64,000 nucleotides of DNA from Neptunomonas qingdaonensis (GCF_900113275.1 NZ_FOOU01000008.1:109733-173732), one strand, 5' to 3'. Shown: positions 46,689-55,444, counted from the first letter of the stretch. Notes: generated from the letters alone by a model not told the origin. Translations and numbers: made by a program.

Positions 46689-48080
46689 ATGACCTTAGTG
46701 GAGTTTGTCGCCGGCTGGGATATGGCGACCTCGCTGATCACTTTTATTGTCGTCGCTGCAATGGCCATGCTGTTTTCACAATGGACTCGATCCTCTTGGG
46801 GGCGGCTGCGTGGCGAATTAGAAACGCAGTTGCACCAGCAGCAATTAAAAGAGGTTCAGTATCAGGAGCGCTTATCTTATCTGGATAAGTTGGAAAACAA
46901 GCTGGATAACCTTGAGTTTGATCGGTCTGACTTAAGAGAGCAGTTGGCGATTCGTCAGGCACAAGTGGCTGAGCTGGAAGCACGATTACATGCTGACCGG
47001 GAGTCAGCTGAAGAAAAGCTCACATTGCTGGCTGAAGCGCGAGATCAGCTTAAGCAGGAGTTTCAGAACCTGGCTAATCAGATTTTTGATGAGAAGTCAC
47101 AGCGCTTTTCCGAGTCGAGTCGCAAAGAGATGGGGATGCTGCTAACCCCATTGCGTGATCAGATTGGTGACTTTAAACGCCGTGTTGAAGATGTCTATGA
47201 CCGTGAAGCGAAAGATCGACGTGCGTTGCATACTGAGATTAGCCAGTTAAAGCGTTTGAATGTGCAGATGAGCCAGGATGCCATTAACCTGACACAGGCG
47301 CTTAAAGGTGAAAGTAAAACTCAGGGTAATTGGGGAGAGATTGTACTCGAGCGGGTGCTTGAAGAATCAGGGCTGAGAAAAGGGCACGAGTACGAAGTTC
47401 AGGTCTCACTGAAAGATCAGCAGCAGCGCTATCAACCGGATGTGATCGTACATCTGCCAGACGGCAAAGACGTCATTATAGATTCCAAGGTTTCGCTGAC
47501 GGCATACGAGCAATATTGTTCCAGCGATGATGCGCAGTTTCGCCTGCAACAACGCAAAGCACATGCTGTTTCGCTGCAGAATCATATTCGCGGTTTAGGT
47601 GATAAAGCCTATCAGAAGTTAGAAGGCGTGCGCTCCCTGGACTTTGTTTTGATGTTTGTGCCCATTGAGGGGGCTTTCCTGTTAGCGCTGGAGCATGACC
47701 CCGAGTTATTTCGTTTTGCCTTTGAGCGCAATATCATGTTGGTCAGTCCGACAACCTTGTTGGTGACCTTGCGTACCATCCAAAATATCTGGCGATACGA
47801 GCACCAAAGCCAAAATGCCCAAGAAATTGCGAAACGTGGTGCAGACCTGTACGACAAATTCGTCGGCTTTATTGAGTCTCTTGAAGATGTAGGCAAGCAT
47901 CTGTCCCGTGCGCAGCAAGCGTACGATGTTTCATTTAGCCGTCTTTCTTCCGGTCGAGGTAACTTAGTTCAGCAGGCCGTAGCGTTAAATGAACTGGGTG
48001 TTAGCGGCAAAAAAATTCTACCTAAGCGCTTGGTTGATATCGCTGAAGAAGCTGATAGTGACCACATTAAATCTGATTGA
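46689..48080 (+). CDS. rmuC: DNA recombination protein RmuC
   Basis: The 463-aa protein has an N-terminal TM helix (about 14-32), a long coiled coil (about 35-190) and a PD-(D/E)XK-like nuclease core (RYQPDVIVHLPDGKDVIIDSK). RmuC limits DNA inversion and sequence rearrangement. A second, diverged copy of its last 29 codons lies at 50410-50499, so the locus has been rearranged. Confidence 0.93.
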   Translation: MTLVEFVAGWDMATSLITFIVVAAMAMLFSQWTRSSWGRLRGELETQLHQQQLKEVQYQERLSYLDKLENKLDNLEFDRSDLREQLAIRQAQVAELEARLHADRESAEEKLTLLAEARDQLKQEFQNLANQIFDEKSQRFSESSRKEMGMLLTPLRDQIGDFKRRVEDVYDREAKDRRALHTEISQLKRLNVQMSQDAINLTQALKGESKTQGNWGEIVLERVLEESGLRKGHEYEVQVSLKDQQQRYQPDVIVHLPDGKDVIIDSKVSLTAYEQYCSSDDAQFRLQQRKAHAVSLQNHIRGLGDKAYQKLEGVRSLDFVLMFVPIEGAFLLALEHDPELFRFAFERNIMLVSPTTLLVTLRTIQNIWRYEHQSQNAQEIAKRGADLYDKFVGFIESLEDVGKHLSRAQQAYDVSFSRLSSGRGNLVQQAVALNELGVSGKKILPKRLVDIAEEADSDHIKSD

Positions 48081-48128
48081 AATAATCTTAGCGTGGTTAT
48101 AAAACTGTGATTTAAATTTACTCTCTAC

Positions 48129-48150
48129 AAGAGCCGGTCATTCGGCTCTT
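48129..48150. terminator. Terminator after rmuC
   Basis: AAGAGCCG-gtcatt-CGGCTCTT is an 8-bp perfect stem followed by ATTGTT. It lies between convergent rmuC and the SirB2 gene. Confidence 0.8.
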
Positions 48151-48160
48151 ATTGTTAGTT

Positions 48161-48604
48161 TTAGCAAATCGCCGATAACATAAACTGCGCCGATTCTATA
48201 TATGCATTAGCATCTTCGCTCATCCCCTTTACTTTAAGATGATCGGCAAAAGCCAGTCGTGCAGTCATGGCTAACCAAAATACGGCACTTATTAGGCCTA
48301 CAATCCGCCATAAGTTTGATTTTGCCCATTTAAGCGCAAGCGTAATAGAGAGTATGTAGAACACGAAACCAGCTAGTTTAGATGATGCCCAACCATTTAC
48401 GAAGGGATACAAGTTAAGCGGATTAACTATTATCAGGTAGATAAAAGTGAAAATAAACAGGGTATATAAAATATGTGGTCCAATCTTTAGTATTTTATCG
48501 TTGACCTTGTCAGACCCTTTCATCGTTAACACAAAATTAATAATGAAAAAGACAAACGTAAGCGAAATTATGGTCAGGTGGGCGTGCTTAACTATCATGT
48601 ACAT
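48161..48604 (-). CDS. SirB2-family membrane protein
   Basis: The 147-aa protein has four TM helices. The N-terminal VKHAHLTIISLTFVFFIINF and central GPHILYTLF match the SirB2 pattern. Function is unsettled. It is AT-rich: 16 of 60 bases are G/C in 48421-48480, against 29 of 60 in a sample of rmuC (47581-47640). Foreign origin is likely. It lies in the islet between the two rmuC 3' ends. Confidence 0.8.
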   Translation of the reverse strand: MYMIVKHAHLTIISLTFVFFIINFVLTMKGSDKVNDKILKIGPHILYTLFIFTFIYLIIVNPLNLYPFVNGWASSKLAGFVFYILSITLALKWAKSNLWRIVGLISAVFWLAMTARLAFADHLKVKGMSEDANAYIESAQFMLSAIC

Positions 48605-48734
48605 GGCTTTGATCCGTAAAATTTTTTATTATGCCTATTTAATATTTAAGACGTAAGTAAAATAGTCTGCTTTAACCATAATTTCCTATCTGCTACGCTA
48701 TTTAAAAATTGCATTTTACATTGAGAGGCTGTCG

Positions 48735-49595
48735 ATGAAGTTTCAGTATCGCTCATTGTTAAAGACCAGCTTAACGGTTTTAGTGGTGAGCTATCTGATC
48801 ACTGGCTGTTCTACGCGCTTTGTTTACAACCAATTAGATTGGTTAGCGCCATGGTATCTTGAAGACTATGTAACGATAGAACACTATCAGCAGGATTTGT
48901 TTACTTCGTCTTTAGACTCCGTTTTAGACTGGCACCGTGCTACCCAGTTAAGTCGTTATGGCGACTTTTTAAAGGTGATTTCCAGTGACGTTCAAGGATC
49001 GATTTCTGAAGAGAAAGTAGCAAATTATTTTTTACAATTAGATGGATTTATTGAAACCCTGTTTATCGAGTTCGCTAATGAATTTGCGCCTTTGATTGCG
49101 CAAATGAACCCCAAGCAACAGGCGGAACTCATTGAAAATTTAGCCATTAAAAATCAAAAATATAACGAAAAATTTGTCTTAATTGGCGAAGCTGAATCTA
49201 AAGCGTCAAGCAAAAAAAGAGTGGAAAAATTTTTGGATGATTGGCTAGATGAACTAAGTGCCAGTCAAGAGCAGATGATTAATCAGTGGTCCACTCAAAC
49301 CCATTGGCTCTCCCCTGGGTTTTATGAAAGTAGGCAAGCCTGGCAAACACGGTTACATAGTATTTTCAATGCACAAAATGCTAACAAACCTGAAATGATA
49401 AAAAGCATGTTTAAGAATCGACGCGAGTTTTGGAGCGTAGATTTACGTCAAAAGTTTCGTCATAACCAGCAAGTCACCACTGTTTTTATTGTAAATTTTT
49501 TTAACAGTTTAGATGCCAATCAAAAACAGTCTCTGCTTAAAAAATTGGAAAAATATGAAGCAGATTTTAGGTTACTTGCCAGCCAGTCAAATTAA
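48735..49595 (+). CDS. DUF6279-type lipoprotein
   Basis: The 286-aa protein has a lipobox LITGC (signal to about 24), then FVYNQLDWLAPWYLEDYV and a helical body, the pattern of DUF6279 lipoproteins. It sits in the same AT-rich islet (16 of 60 G/C at 49141-49200). The role is unknown. Confidence 0.8.
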   Translation: MKFQYRSLLKTSLTVLVVSYLITGCSTRFVYNQLDWLAPWYLEDYVTIEHYQQDLFTSSLDSVLDWHRATQLSRYGDFLKVISSDVQGSISEEKVANYFLQLDGFIETLFIEFANEFAPLIAQMNPKQQAELIENLAIKNQKYNEKFVLIGEAESKASSKKRVEKFLDDWLDELSASQEQMINQWSTQTHWLSPGFYESRQAWQTRLHSIFNAQNANKPEMIKSMFKNRREFWSVDLRQKFRHNQQVTTVFIVNFFNSLDANQKQSLLKKLEKYEADFRLLASQSN

Positions 49596-49643
49596 ACAAA
49601 AGACTTATCACGTTGCGGCTTTGACGAGATTGAAAAATGGTAA

Positions 49644-50407
49644 TTCCGGGGACAGTTTACTTAATCCAGCCACTTTTTCGGTCCTGGTTTTCCTTTACGT
49701 AAAATGCGCTTTGTTTGTCGCTCAAGCTTGTTCAAAAAATCATCTGTTCCCCCAGACCTGCCCGTACGCGTGTACTCGCGGATACGTTGTTGCATATCGA
49801 TATTTCATCAGACCCCAGATATTCTCGCCAATCACTGACTCTATCCAGCATCGGACTGACCGAAACAAGCGCGTCATCTTCTCCCCTTTGATGAGCTTGC
49901 GCACCAGACCAGGCCCGATCTTCAGGGGTCTGACACTATCGAGCCTTAACAGGGTTTAGTTCAACATACTTAACGGTAGCTAACAGATAGGTTTCATCCA
50001 TCACAAAGGAATGGAATCGTTCCTGCCAAAGATGACCCCGCCAACCTTCCCTGAACTTAATGTGCCGTGTGTATTGTCGAAGCGCTGCACGAAAGAAAAC
50101 CGCCAGGCTATCTTTGTGTTCGGGAACCACCGCCAGATCGACGTGATTTGGCATTAGACAGTAAGCCCATACATCTATGCCTGCCTGCTTTTTAGCATTG
50201 CTCAACAGAGAAATGTAAGCCTGATAGTCATCATCTATGAAAAAGGTTTCCTGGCGGCGGTTTCCCCGCTGGGTAATATGGTGGGGGTAGTTTGGAATAA
50301 CCATTCTAGCCATCCTGGCCATTGTCTCGCTCCTTGTATTTGATACATCCTTATCAAATATAGCTTATCTCGCCAGAGTTGAGGAGTTAAGTAAACTGTC
50401 CCCGGAA
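49644..50407. mobile_element. RAYT element bounded by 21-bp perfect inverted repeats
   Basis: The ends 49644-49664 and 50387-50407 are exact reverse complements (core GGGGACAGTTTAC / GTAAACTGTCCCC). They enclose one decayed REP-associated tyrosine transposase gene. The right end abuts the rmuC 3' fragment by 2 bp. This arrangement is a transposase with terminal repeats and no other cargo. Confidence 0.85.
49661..50322 (-). pseudogene. REP-associated tyrosine transposase (Y1_Tnp), broken
   Basis: The reading starts MARMARMVIPNYPHHITQRG and includes WAYCLMPNHVDLAVVPEH and KYVELNPVKAR, then hits TAG at 49936-49938. The family continues in the same frame after it (SGAQAHQRGEDDALV, DWREYL), then needs a frame shift near 49800 to recover RIREYTRTGRSGG and KPGPKKWLD to the stop at 49661. 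The HUH motif reads HVD instead of HVH. The element is therefore inactive. Confidence 0.85.
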
Positions 50408-50409
50408 CT

Positions 50410-50499
50410 CTGGGTGTAAATGGTAAAAAAGTGTTACCCAAGCGCTTGGTGGATATTGCCGAAGAAGCAACGGATAGCAATGAGACGGCAACAGATTAA
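50410..50499 (+). pseudogene. Second, diverged rmuC 3' end (29 codons)
   Basis: The frame reads LGVNGKKVLPKRLVDIAEEA, then TDSNETATD and TAA. It matches the rmuC C-terminus LGVSGKKILPKRLVDIAEEA at 18 of 20 positions, but the DNA differs at many third positions. It begins 2 bp after the RAYT end, and no upstream part of rmuC is present. Confidence 0.85.
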
Positions 50500-50633
50500 G
50501 CTCATATGGGGCTTATTTGTATTTCATGGTTTCTTAAGCGTTTTAGCGCATCGATAAACACTGTTTTAACCTCTTTCATTTCGGTACAATCCCGCCCCCG
50601 TTCAATCACTTACTTTCGTCAATCGTCATTTTG

Positions 50634-50663
50634 CGAGCCCGCTGTTTAATCTTTGAGCGGGTT
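50634..50663 (+). promoter_or_regulatory. Hairpin upstream of the BASS transporter
   Basis: GAGCCCGCT...GAGCGGGTT forms an 8-9 bp stem in the 248-bp gap between the rmuC fragment and the transporter gene. It may be the old rmuC terminator left in place or a leader element. Confidence 0.5.
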
Positions 50664-50756
50664 AGTCGTAAGGAAGATGAAATGGGGTATTAATAATTAA
50701 TCGTCGCTTCCTATTCGCTTTTACTAACGTATCGCCAGTAAAACTGAGTGGGATAC

Positions 50757-51737
50757 ATGGAGTTCAATATTATGGTTATTCAGCTTTTTCCTGTGTGGGC
50801 GCTATTGCTTTCTGCGCTTGCTTTTTTTCAGCCGGATGTATTTGTCGGGCTGAAAACTCAAATCGTTTCTTTACTGATGGTTATCATGCTTGCGATGGGG
50901 CTTACGTTAAGTCCGGCGGATTTTAAGCAAGTATTGAAAAGCAGAAAGGCCGTGGGCGTTGGTGTTTTACTGCAATTTTTGGTCATGCCTATTGCCGCCT
51001 TTGGTGTCGCGATGGCGTTTGGCTTTGATACCGAACTGACCGTTGGTATGTTGTTGGTTGGCAGTGTGGCGGGCGGTACGTCGTCTAATGTGATGTGCTA
51101 TTTAGCGAAAGGTGACACGGCGCTGTCTATTTCTATGACGGCCATTTCGACTTTGCTTGGTGTGTTGATGACGCCTTTGCTGGTGTCTTTGATGATAGGT
51201 AAAAGTGTCGATGTGCCAGTGGCATCTATGTTGATCAGCTTGTTTAAAATCGTATTGCTGCCAGTCGCGGCGGGTGTGCTGATTAATACCTTTTTCTCTA
51301 AGTTTATCCGTAAAGCCGAACCGATTTTCCCGTACATATCTATGTTTGCCATTGTCCTGATTATTGCGATTGTCGTGGCATTAAGCTCTTCAAAACTGGT
51401 TGAAGTCGGTTTAGTGGTTGCAGCAGCGGTGATTCTGCATAATTCGATTGGTCTGATACTGGGGTACTGGGTGACGTATCTGTTGGGTTTCGATGCGAAA
51501 GTATGTCGTACCATTGCCTTTGAAGTGGGTTTGCAAAATTCAGGATTAGCAGCGGCGTTGGCCGTGAAATTCTTCACGCCTATGTCGGCTCTGCCTGGCA
51601 CCATTTTTAGTGTGTGGCACAATATTTCTGGTTCTTTGTTGGCGAGTTATTGGAGCCGCCGACCCGTTACAAAAGACACTGCGATAATGGGTGAAAACAG
51701 TTATCTCGATAAGGGCCAAATGCCGTTATCCCGATAG
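50757..51737 (+). CDS. Bile acid:sodium symporter family transporter (BASS)
   Basis: The protein is about 326 aa with roughly ten TM helices. Motifs include MLAMGLTLSPADFK, VGSVAGGTSSNVMCYLAKGD and EVGLQNSGLAAALA, typical of the BASS/SBF family. The substrate is unknown; organic anions are typical. ATG 50757 is chosen; 50772 with GGAG upstream is an alternative. The C-terminus and stop lie in a 25-bp imperfect duplication. Confidence 0.88.
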   Translation: MEFNIMVIQLFPVWALLLSALAFFQPDVFVGLKTQIVSLLMVIMLAMGLTLSPADFKQVLKSRKAVGVGVLLQFLVMPIAAFGVAMAFGFDTELTVGMLLVGSVAGGTSSNVMCYLAKGDTALSISMTAISTLLGVLMTPLLVSLMIGKSVDVPVASMLISLFKIVLLPVAAGVLINTFFSKFIRKAEPIFPYISMFAIVLIIAIVVALSSSKLVEVGLVVAAAVILHNSIGLILGYWVTYLLGFDAKVCRTIAFEVGLQNSGLAAALAVKFFTPMSALPGTIFSVWHNISGSLLASYWSRRPVTKDTAIMGENSYLDKGQMPLSR

Positions 51738-51738
51738 A
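51691..51738 (+). repeat. 25-bp imperfect duplication spanning the BASS stop codon
   Basis: TATCTCGATAAGGGCCAAAT is followed by TATCCCGATAGACGCCAAAA; the TAG stop arose in the second copy where the first reads AAG. It is another repeat tied to a stop codon. Confidence 0.6.
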
Positions 51739-51807
51739 CGCCAAAAGCGTAATTAAAATAAATAGCCTCTTATCTAGGCTATCTGACAATATCTATTAGG
51801 AAGAAAT

Positions 51808-53187
51808 ATGAATACTAATGTCGCGCAATTAACCCTATTGCAACGATTAAGTAAGTTTTTTGTCGTCCTGTTACAGCGTTACCTTCCCGATCCTTTTATC
51901 TTTGCCATCGTCTTAACCTTGTTAGTTTTTGTGTTGGTAATGCCAAGTACAGGCCAGGGTCCTATGCAGGTGGTTGATGCTTGGGCGGGTGGGTTTTGGG
52001 CATTATTAACTTTCTCTATGCAGATGGCGATGGTGGTGGTGACCGGACATGCAATGGCCAGTGCTCCTACGTTTAAGCGTAAGTTGGCCATAATGGCTGG
52101 CATCGCTAAAACACCGGGCCAGGCTATTATTTTAGTGACTGTGGTCAGTGCTGTTGCTTGTTGGATCAACTGGGGTTTTGGTTTAGTCTTGGGTGCTATT
52201 TTTGCTCGTGAGCTTGCGGTACGAGTAAAAGGCGTGGATTATCGTTTGTTAATCGCGTCTGCTTACAGTGGTTTTTTGTTTTGGCATGCGGGTTTGTCCG
52301 GCTCGATTCCTTTGGCTATCGCCAGTGGCACCAGTATTGAAACCGTCACCAATGGTGCGGTAACCTCGGCTATTCCCACTTCTGAAACCCTCTTTTCTGC
52401 CATGAACCTGACTATTCTAGCAGTGATGTTTATTACCATTCCGTTGCTGAATCGTCTGATGCACCCTGCTGCTCAAGATACTGTGACGATCGATGCGGCG
52501 TTGCTGGAAGAGCAAGCTGTTGAAGCAGTATTACCGAATAAAGAGGATATGTCTCCAGCGGAACGTCTGGAAAACAGCCGTGTATTGTCCTTGTTGTTAG
52601 GCGCAATGGGTTTTGCTTACATCATCTATTATTTTATGAATAATGGTTTTGCGCTTAACTTAAACATTGTGAACTTCACTTTCTTGTTTTCGGCTATCTT
52701 GTTGCATGGTACCCCAAAGAGTTTGCTTAACTCGGTTTCTCAAGGTGCTAAAAACTGTGCTGGCATACTGCTACAGTTTCCGTTTTATGCGGGCATCATG
52801 GGCATGATGACAGCAACAGGTGATTCTGGTGTGTCATTGGCTGGGGTGATTTCTGAAGCCTTTGTATCTATCTCAAACGAAACAACCTTCCCATTATTTA
52901 CCTTTTTAAGCGCGGGTATCGTTAACTTCTTCGTCCCTTCTGGTGGCGGTCAATGGGCGGTGCAGGCACCGATCATGATGCCTGCTGGTGCCGCGTTGGG
53001 TGTTGACGCTGCAAAAACCGCCATGGCAATTGCCTGGGGTGATGCCTGGACCAACATGATTCAGCCTTTCTGGGCGCTACCTGCGCTGGCTATTGCTGGG
53101 TTAGGCGCTAAAGACGTGATGGGATATTGCATCATGGCTTTGCTTGGCTCGGGTGTGATTATCTCTATAGGCCTATTGGTTTTTTAA
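51808..53187 (+). CDS. Short-chain fatty acid transporter (AtoE family)
   Basis: The 459-aa protein has about 12 TM helices and the family motifs NWGFGLVLGA, VPSGGGQWAVQAPIMMPA and GDAWTNMIQPFWALP. AtoE-type carriers import short-chain fatty acids such as butyrate. AGGAAGAA stands before the ATG. It follows the BASS gene by 70 bp and may share its transcript. Confidence 0.9.
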   Translation: MNTNVAQLTLLQRLSKFFVVLLQRYLPDPFIFAIVLTLLVFVLVMPSTGQGPMQVVDAWAGGFWALLTFSMQMAMVVVTGHAMASAPTFKRKLAIMAGIAKTPGQAIILVTVVSAVACWINWGFGLVLGAIFARELAVRVKGVDYRLLIASAYSGFLFWHAGLSGSIPLAIASGTSIETVTNGAVTSAIPTSETLFSAMNLTILAVMFITIPLLNRLMHPAAQDTVTIDAALLEEQAVEAVLPNKEDMSPAERLENSRVLSLLLGAMGFAYIIYYFMNNGFALNLNIVNFTFLFSAILLHGTPKSLLNSVSQGAKNCAGILLQFPFYAGIMGMMTATGDSGVSLAGVISEAFVSISNETTFPLFTFLSAGIVNFFVPSGGGQWAVQAPIMMPAGAALGVDAAKTAMAIAWGDAWTNMIQPFWALPALAIAGLGAKDVMGYCIMALLGSGVIISIGLLVF

Positions 53188-53216
53188 TAGCACTTTATTA
53201 ATCGGTTAACACAACA

Positions 53217-53247
53217 AAAACCAGCTTCAATGAAGCTGGTTTTTTTA
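53217..53247. terminator. Terminator after the AtoE-type gene
   Basis: AACCAGCTT-caat-GAAGCTGGTT with a T7 tract on the + side and A residues on the other; its right edge overlaps the stop of the small reverse ORF. Confidence 0.92.
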
Positions 53248-53406
53248 TTTATTTGTTATATCGCATTGGCAACTGGGATCGCGGTTAAAGCGGTATGTGG
53301 CACCTAGGCCGATTGTGCGTGAGGCACCTATGTCGGGGCGTTGAAAAATACGCAAGCTCAATAACCAGCGTTTTACTGCCTTTGCTCCTATAGATGTGGT
53401 TGTCAT
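53245..53406 (-). CDS. Small ORF, 53 aa, outer-membrane-strand-like motif
   Basis: The reverse frame reads MTTTSIGAKAVKRW, then IFQRPDIGASRTIGLGATYRF and ends SCQCDITNK. The part IGLGATYRF resembles a terminal barrel strand, and the frame is open 9 codons further upstream (KYQEQ). It may be a small gene or the tail of a lost one. The ribosome binding site is weak. No family recognised. Confidence 0.35.
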   Translation of the reverse strand: MTTTSIGAKAVKRWLLSLRIFQRPDIGASRTIGLGATYRFNRDPSCQCDITNK

Positions 53407-53648
53407 TTGTTCTTGATATTTAAGCCATAAACAGCTGTTTTATACTCACGTTTCAAGCATGTGTTTCATACGGAAGTATGATATTTTTGTTTGAATTTAT
53501 ATTGGTGTCAGTTAATTTTACATCTCTTTATTTTGTGAATAACCATCTATTTTCAACATGTTGAATGCAAAGATAATAGTTTTCTTGGTTTAAGTATTGC
53601 ATATGTATATTTACATTGCGTTTGAATCACTGTTTGAGGGGTGAATTT

Positions 53649-54371
53649 ATGAAAGGGAATAAATATATAAGCTTAACCGTGTTGATGTGTGGGTTTTTGC
53701 TCTCATCAATGTCGGTTCAGGCCAATGTGCTGACTTATGATAAAGATAGCTGGACGTCGAATGAGGGTGGCTCTCCTAATTATATCTTCACTGTTGATGA
53801 TAATACCGCGGGCAAGTTTACATATAACCTGACGATTGATCCGTGGAATGCGGAGGCTTTGGGCTTGTTTGTTGACTTTGGTGATCAGACTGTCGGGTCG
53901 GTAGCATCAGCAGGGTTTGTTGATACTACGGTTACTGTACCTGGTGCATTGGGAGCTAACTTGATTTTTACTGATACTGCCTCGGATAGTTGTGGAAATG
54001 GCTGTAATCTTAACGGTAACGGTAACGGTTCCTCCCCGACGATAAACCCTCTTGCTCCCGATGGCCAGTGGGAGTTTGTGTTCCGTTTGGGTAAACAGGG
54101 GTATGAGGGGCAGCAAAGCTTTAGTTGGGTGACTAACCGCTTTGACCTAGGCTTATCTGACTTTGGTTTGGTGGGAATTCGTTCGCAGGTTTTTTGTAGT
54201 GGCGATGATCTGCTCCCCGGTGATCAAGGAAGCTGTAATGATAGTGATAAATCATATAGTTCTACCCCGAATACGCCTCCTGGCGAAGTGCCGGAACCAG
54301 CAACACTGTTGCTGTTTGGTTTAGGTCTTGCTGGCTTGTTGTATTCTCGTCGCTCAGTCTTGCTCGCATAG
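53649..54371 (+). CDS. PEP-CTERM sorting domain protein
   Basis: The 240-aa secreted protein has a signal peptide ending SVQA and a polar beta-rich body (several Asn/Gly runs). The C-terminal signal is VPEPATLLLFGLGLAGLLYS plus RRS: the PEP motif, a TM helix and basic residues. Exosortase (EpsH/XrtA) cuts such proteins and links them to exopolysaccharide export; no exosortase gene is in this window. The ATG at 53649 has GAGGGGTG upstream. A decayed paralogue lies 1 kb away. Confidence 0.9.
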   Translation: MKGNKYISLTVLMCGFLLSSMSVQANVLTYDKDSWTSNEGGSPNYIFTVDDNTAGKFTYNLTIDPWNAEALGLFVDFGDQTVGSVASAGFVDTTVTVPGALGANLIFTDTASDSCGNGCNLNGNGNGSSPTINPLAPDGQWEFVFRLGKQGYEGQQSFSWVTNRFDLGLSDFGLVGIRSQVFCSGDDLLPGDQGSCNDSDKSYSSTPNTPPGEVPEPATLLLFGLGLAGLLYSRRSVLLA

Positions 54372-54469
54372 ATTCAGAATCTGCGCTGTGAGCATAGATT
54401 CTGCGCATAGGTTGCGAATATAAGTTAAAAGCAGAGGTTAAAAGTAGAGTGTAAAAGCATAGAGAGCCT
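54366..54469 (+). repeat. 13-bp tandem array over and after the PEP-CTERM stop
   Basis: The DNA from 54366 can be read as eight 13-bp units, several beginning GCATAG (54366, 54392, 54405, 54457) or ending TTAAAA/GTAAAA. The first contains the TAG stop (54369-54371). Copies are diverged. The array runs into the terminator stem. Confidence 0.65.
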
Positions 54470-54486
54470 TGTTGTTGAAGGCTCTC
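54462..54486. terminator. Hairpin between the PEP-CTERM and cache genes
   Basis: GAGAGCCTT-gttgttg-AAGGCTCTC is a 9-bp perfect stem between convergent genes; there is no long U tract. Confidence 0.75.
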
Positions 54487-54499
54487 GGGGATTATTCTC

Positions 54500-54949
54500 T
54501 TATGACTTATAGGCCCCAACGCCGCAGAAGAACCCCTTATCATTTTGTATGACATAGCTGGTTTTTTGCGTTATTTCTTCGCTACCTGGTTTTGGCCAGT
54601 TGTAATCAACCCAACCAGAACCGCCTTTAGCTACTTCAATCATATTAACAAACAGTTTCTCACCGTATTTGTCATAATCGATCAGGTTTTGACCAACGAG
54701 TTGTGGTTTTGCTGCGTGAGACAGCATTTTTCCTTCCATGTCCATACAAAAGACATAAAGATCTTTAGCTAGAAAGTCTCCTCCTTCTTTCGAAAACTCA
54801 GTAAAAGCTGCCTCGCCCGTTGTATTGACCAAAACGGCAGCGCTTTCACTCATCGCTTTAGCTTCATCAGGAGTGCCCATTTCAGCAGCCATGACAGTCA
54901 TACTTAAAGCAATTAGTCCTGTACCCAATAATGTGTTTATTTTTTTCAT
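54500..54949 (-). CDS. Periplasmic single cache-domain protein
   Basis: The 149-aa protein has a signal peptide (ending VMAA) and one sCache-like domain: KDLYVFCMDMEGKMLSHA, LVGQNLIDYDKYG, GGSGWVDYNWPKPGS and TSYVIQNDKGFFCGVGAY. It has no signalling domain, so it is a free periplasmic binding protein; small organic acids are usual ligands. The start follows the signal peptide Met; upstream codons to 55000 are not used. Confidence 0.85.
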   Translation of the reverse strand: MKKINTLLGTGLIALSMTVMAAEMGTPDEAKAMSESAAVLVNTTGEAAFTEFSKEGGDFLAKDLYVFCMDMEGKMLSHAAKPQLVGQNLIDYDKYGEKLFVNMIEVAKGGSGWVDYNWPKPGSEEITQKTSYVIQNDKGFFCGVGAYKS

Positions 54950-55291
54950 TACCTGTGCTTCCTCGTTATTATTTTGCAGAGCTGATAATCCTAACGTCAC
55001 AAATAACGCTGTAAATAACCCGATAGTAATGCAATTGGATAATGCTAAATCTCTAATGCTTGTTAAAGTGTCTAGTTACCTGTTTTTAATGCTTTTTTTA
55101 GTATTAAATTTGTCGACTGGCGGAATGCTGCCTCCCACCTCAAATTTTATTGAGGTATACGACCCTCACAGAAAGGTACGTAAATGTTTAGGTTATTTAT
55201 AATAATTGCCGGCTTTGGAAGTGATTGAAAAAGGCACTTCTTGTGAAGGAAGTGCAGGGCTAAAAGGCGTTTGCTTTACTTATGCGCTGGC

Positions 55292-55435
55292 TTGGATTTA
55301 TCTGACTTTAGATTGGTAGTTGTTCGGTCTCAGGCTGTTTGTGATAACGGTGAGCCTGAACCTGTAGCAAGGTTGCTATTTTGATTAGGCCCGAGTGGGT
55401 TGGTATATTCTCGCAGGAAAGTGCTGCAAGTATAA
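55292..55435 (+). pseudogene. Remnant of a second PEP-CTERM protein gene
   Basis: The + frame reads LDLSDFRLVVVRSQAVCDNG, then EPEPVARLLF, a TGA, then LGPSGLVYSRRKVLQV and TAA. The intact gene has LGLSDFGLVGIRSQVFCSGD and VPEPATLLLFGLGLAGLLYS with RRSVLLA. The match covers both the last conserved body segment and the PEP-TM-RR signal, with one stop inside and the linker missing. Nothing convincing of the 5' part was found in 55001-55291. Confidence 0.85.
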
Positions 55436-55444
55436 GTTGGAAGC

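Noticed and set aside
49513..49959. 148-codon + strand frame after the DUF6279 gene
   Set aside because: It runs antisense through the decayed RAYT gene and starts inside the lipoprotein gene in another frame; the reverse-strand reading has clear transposase motifs.
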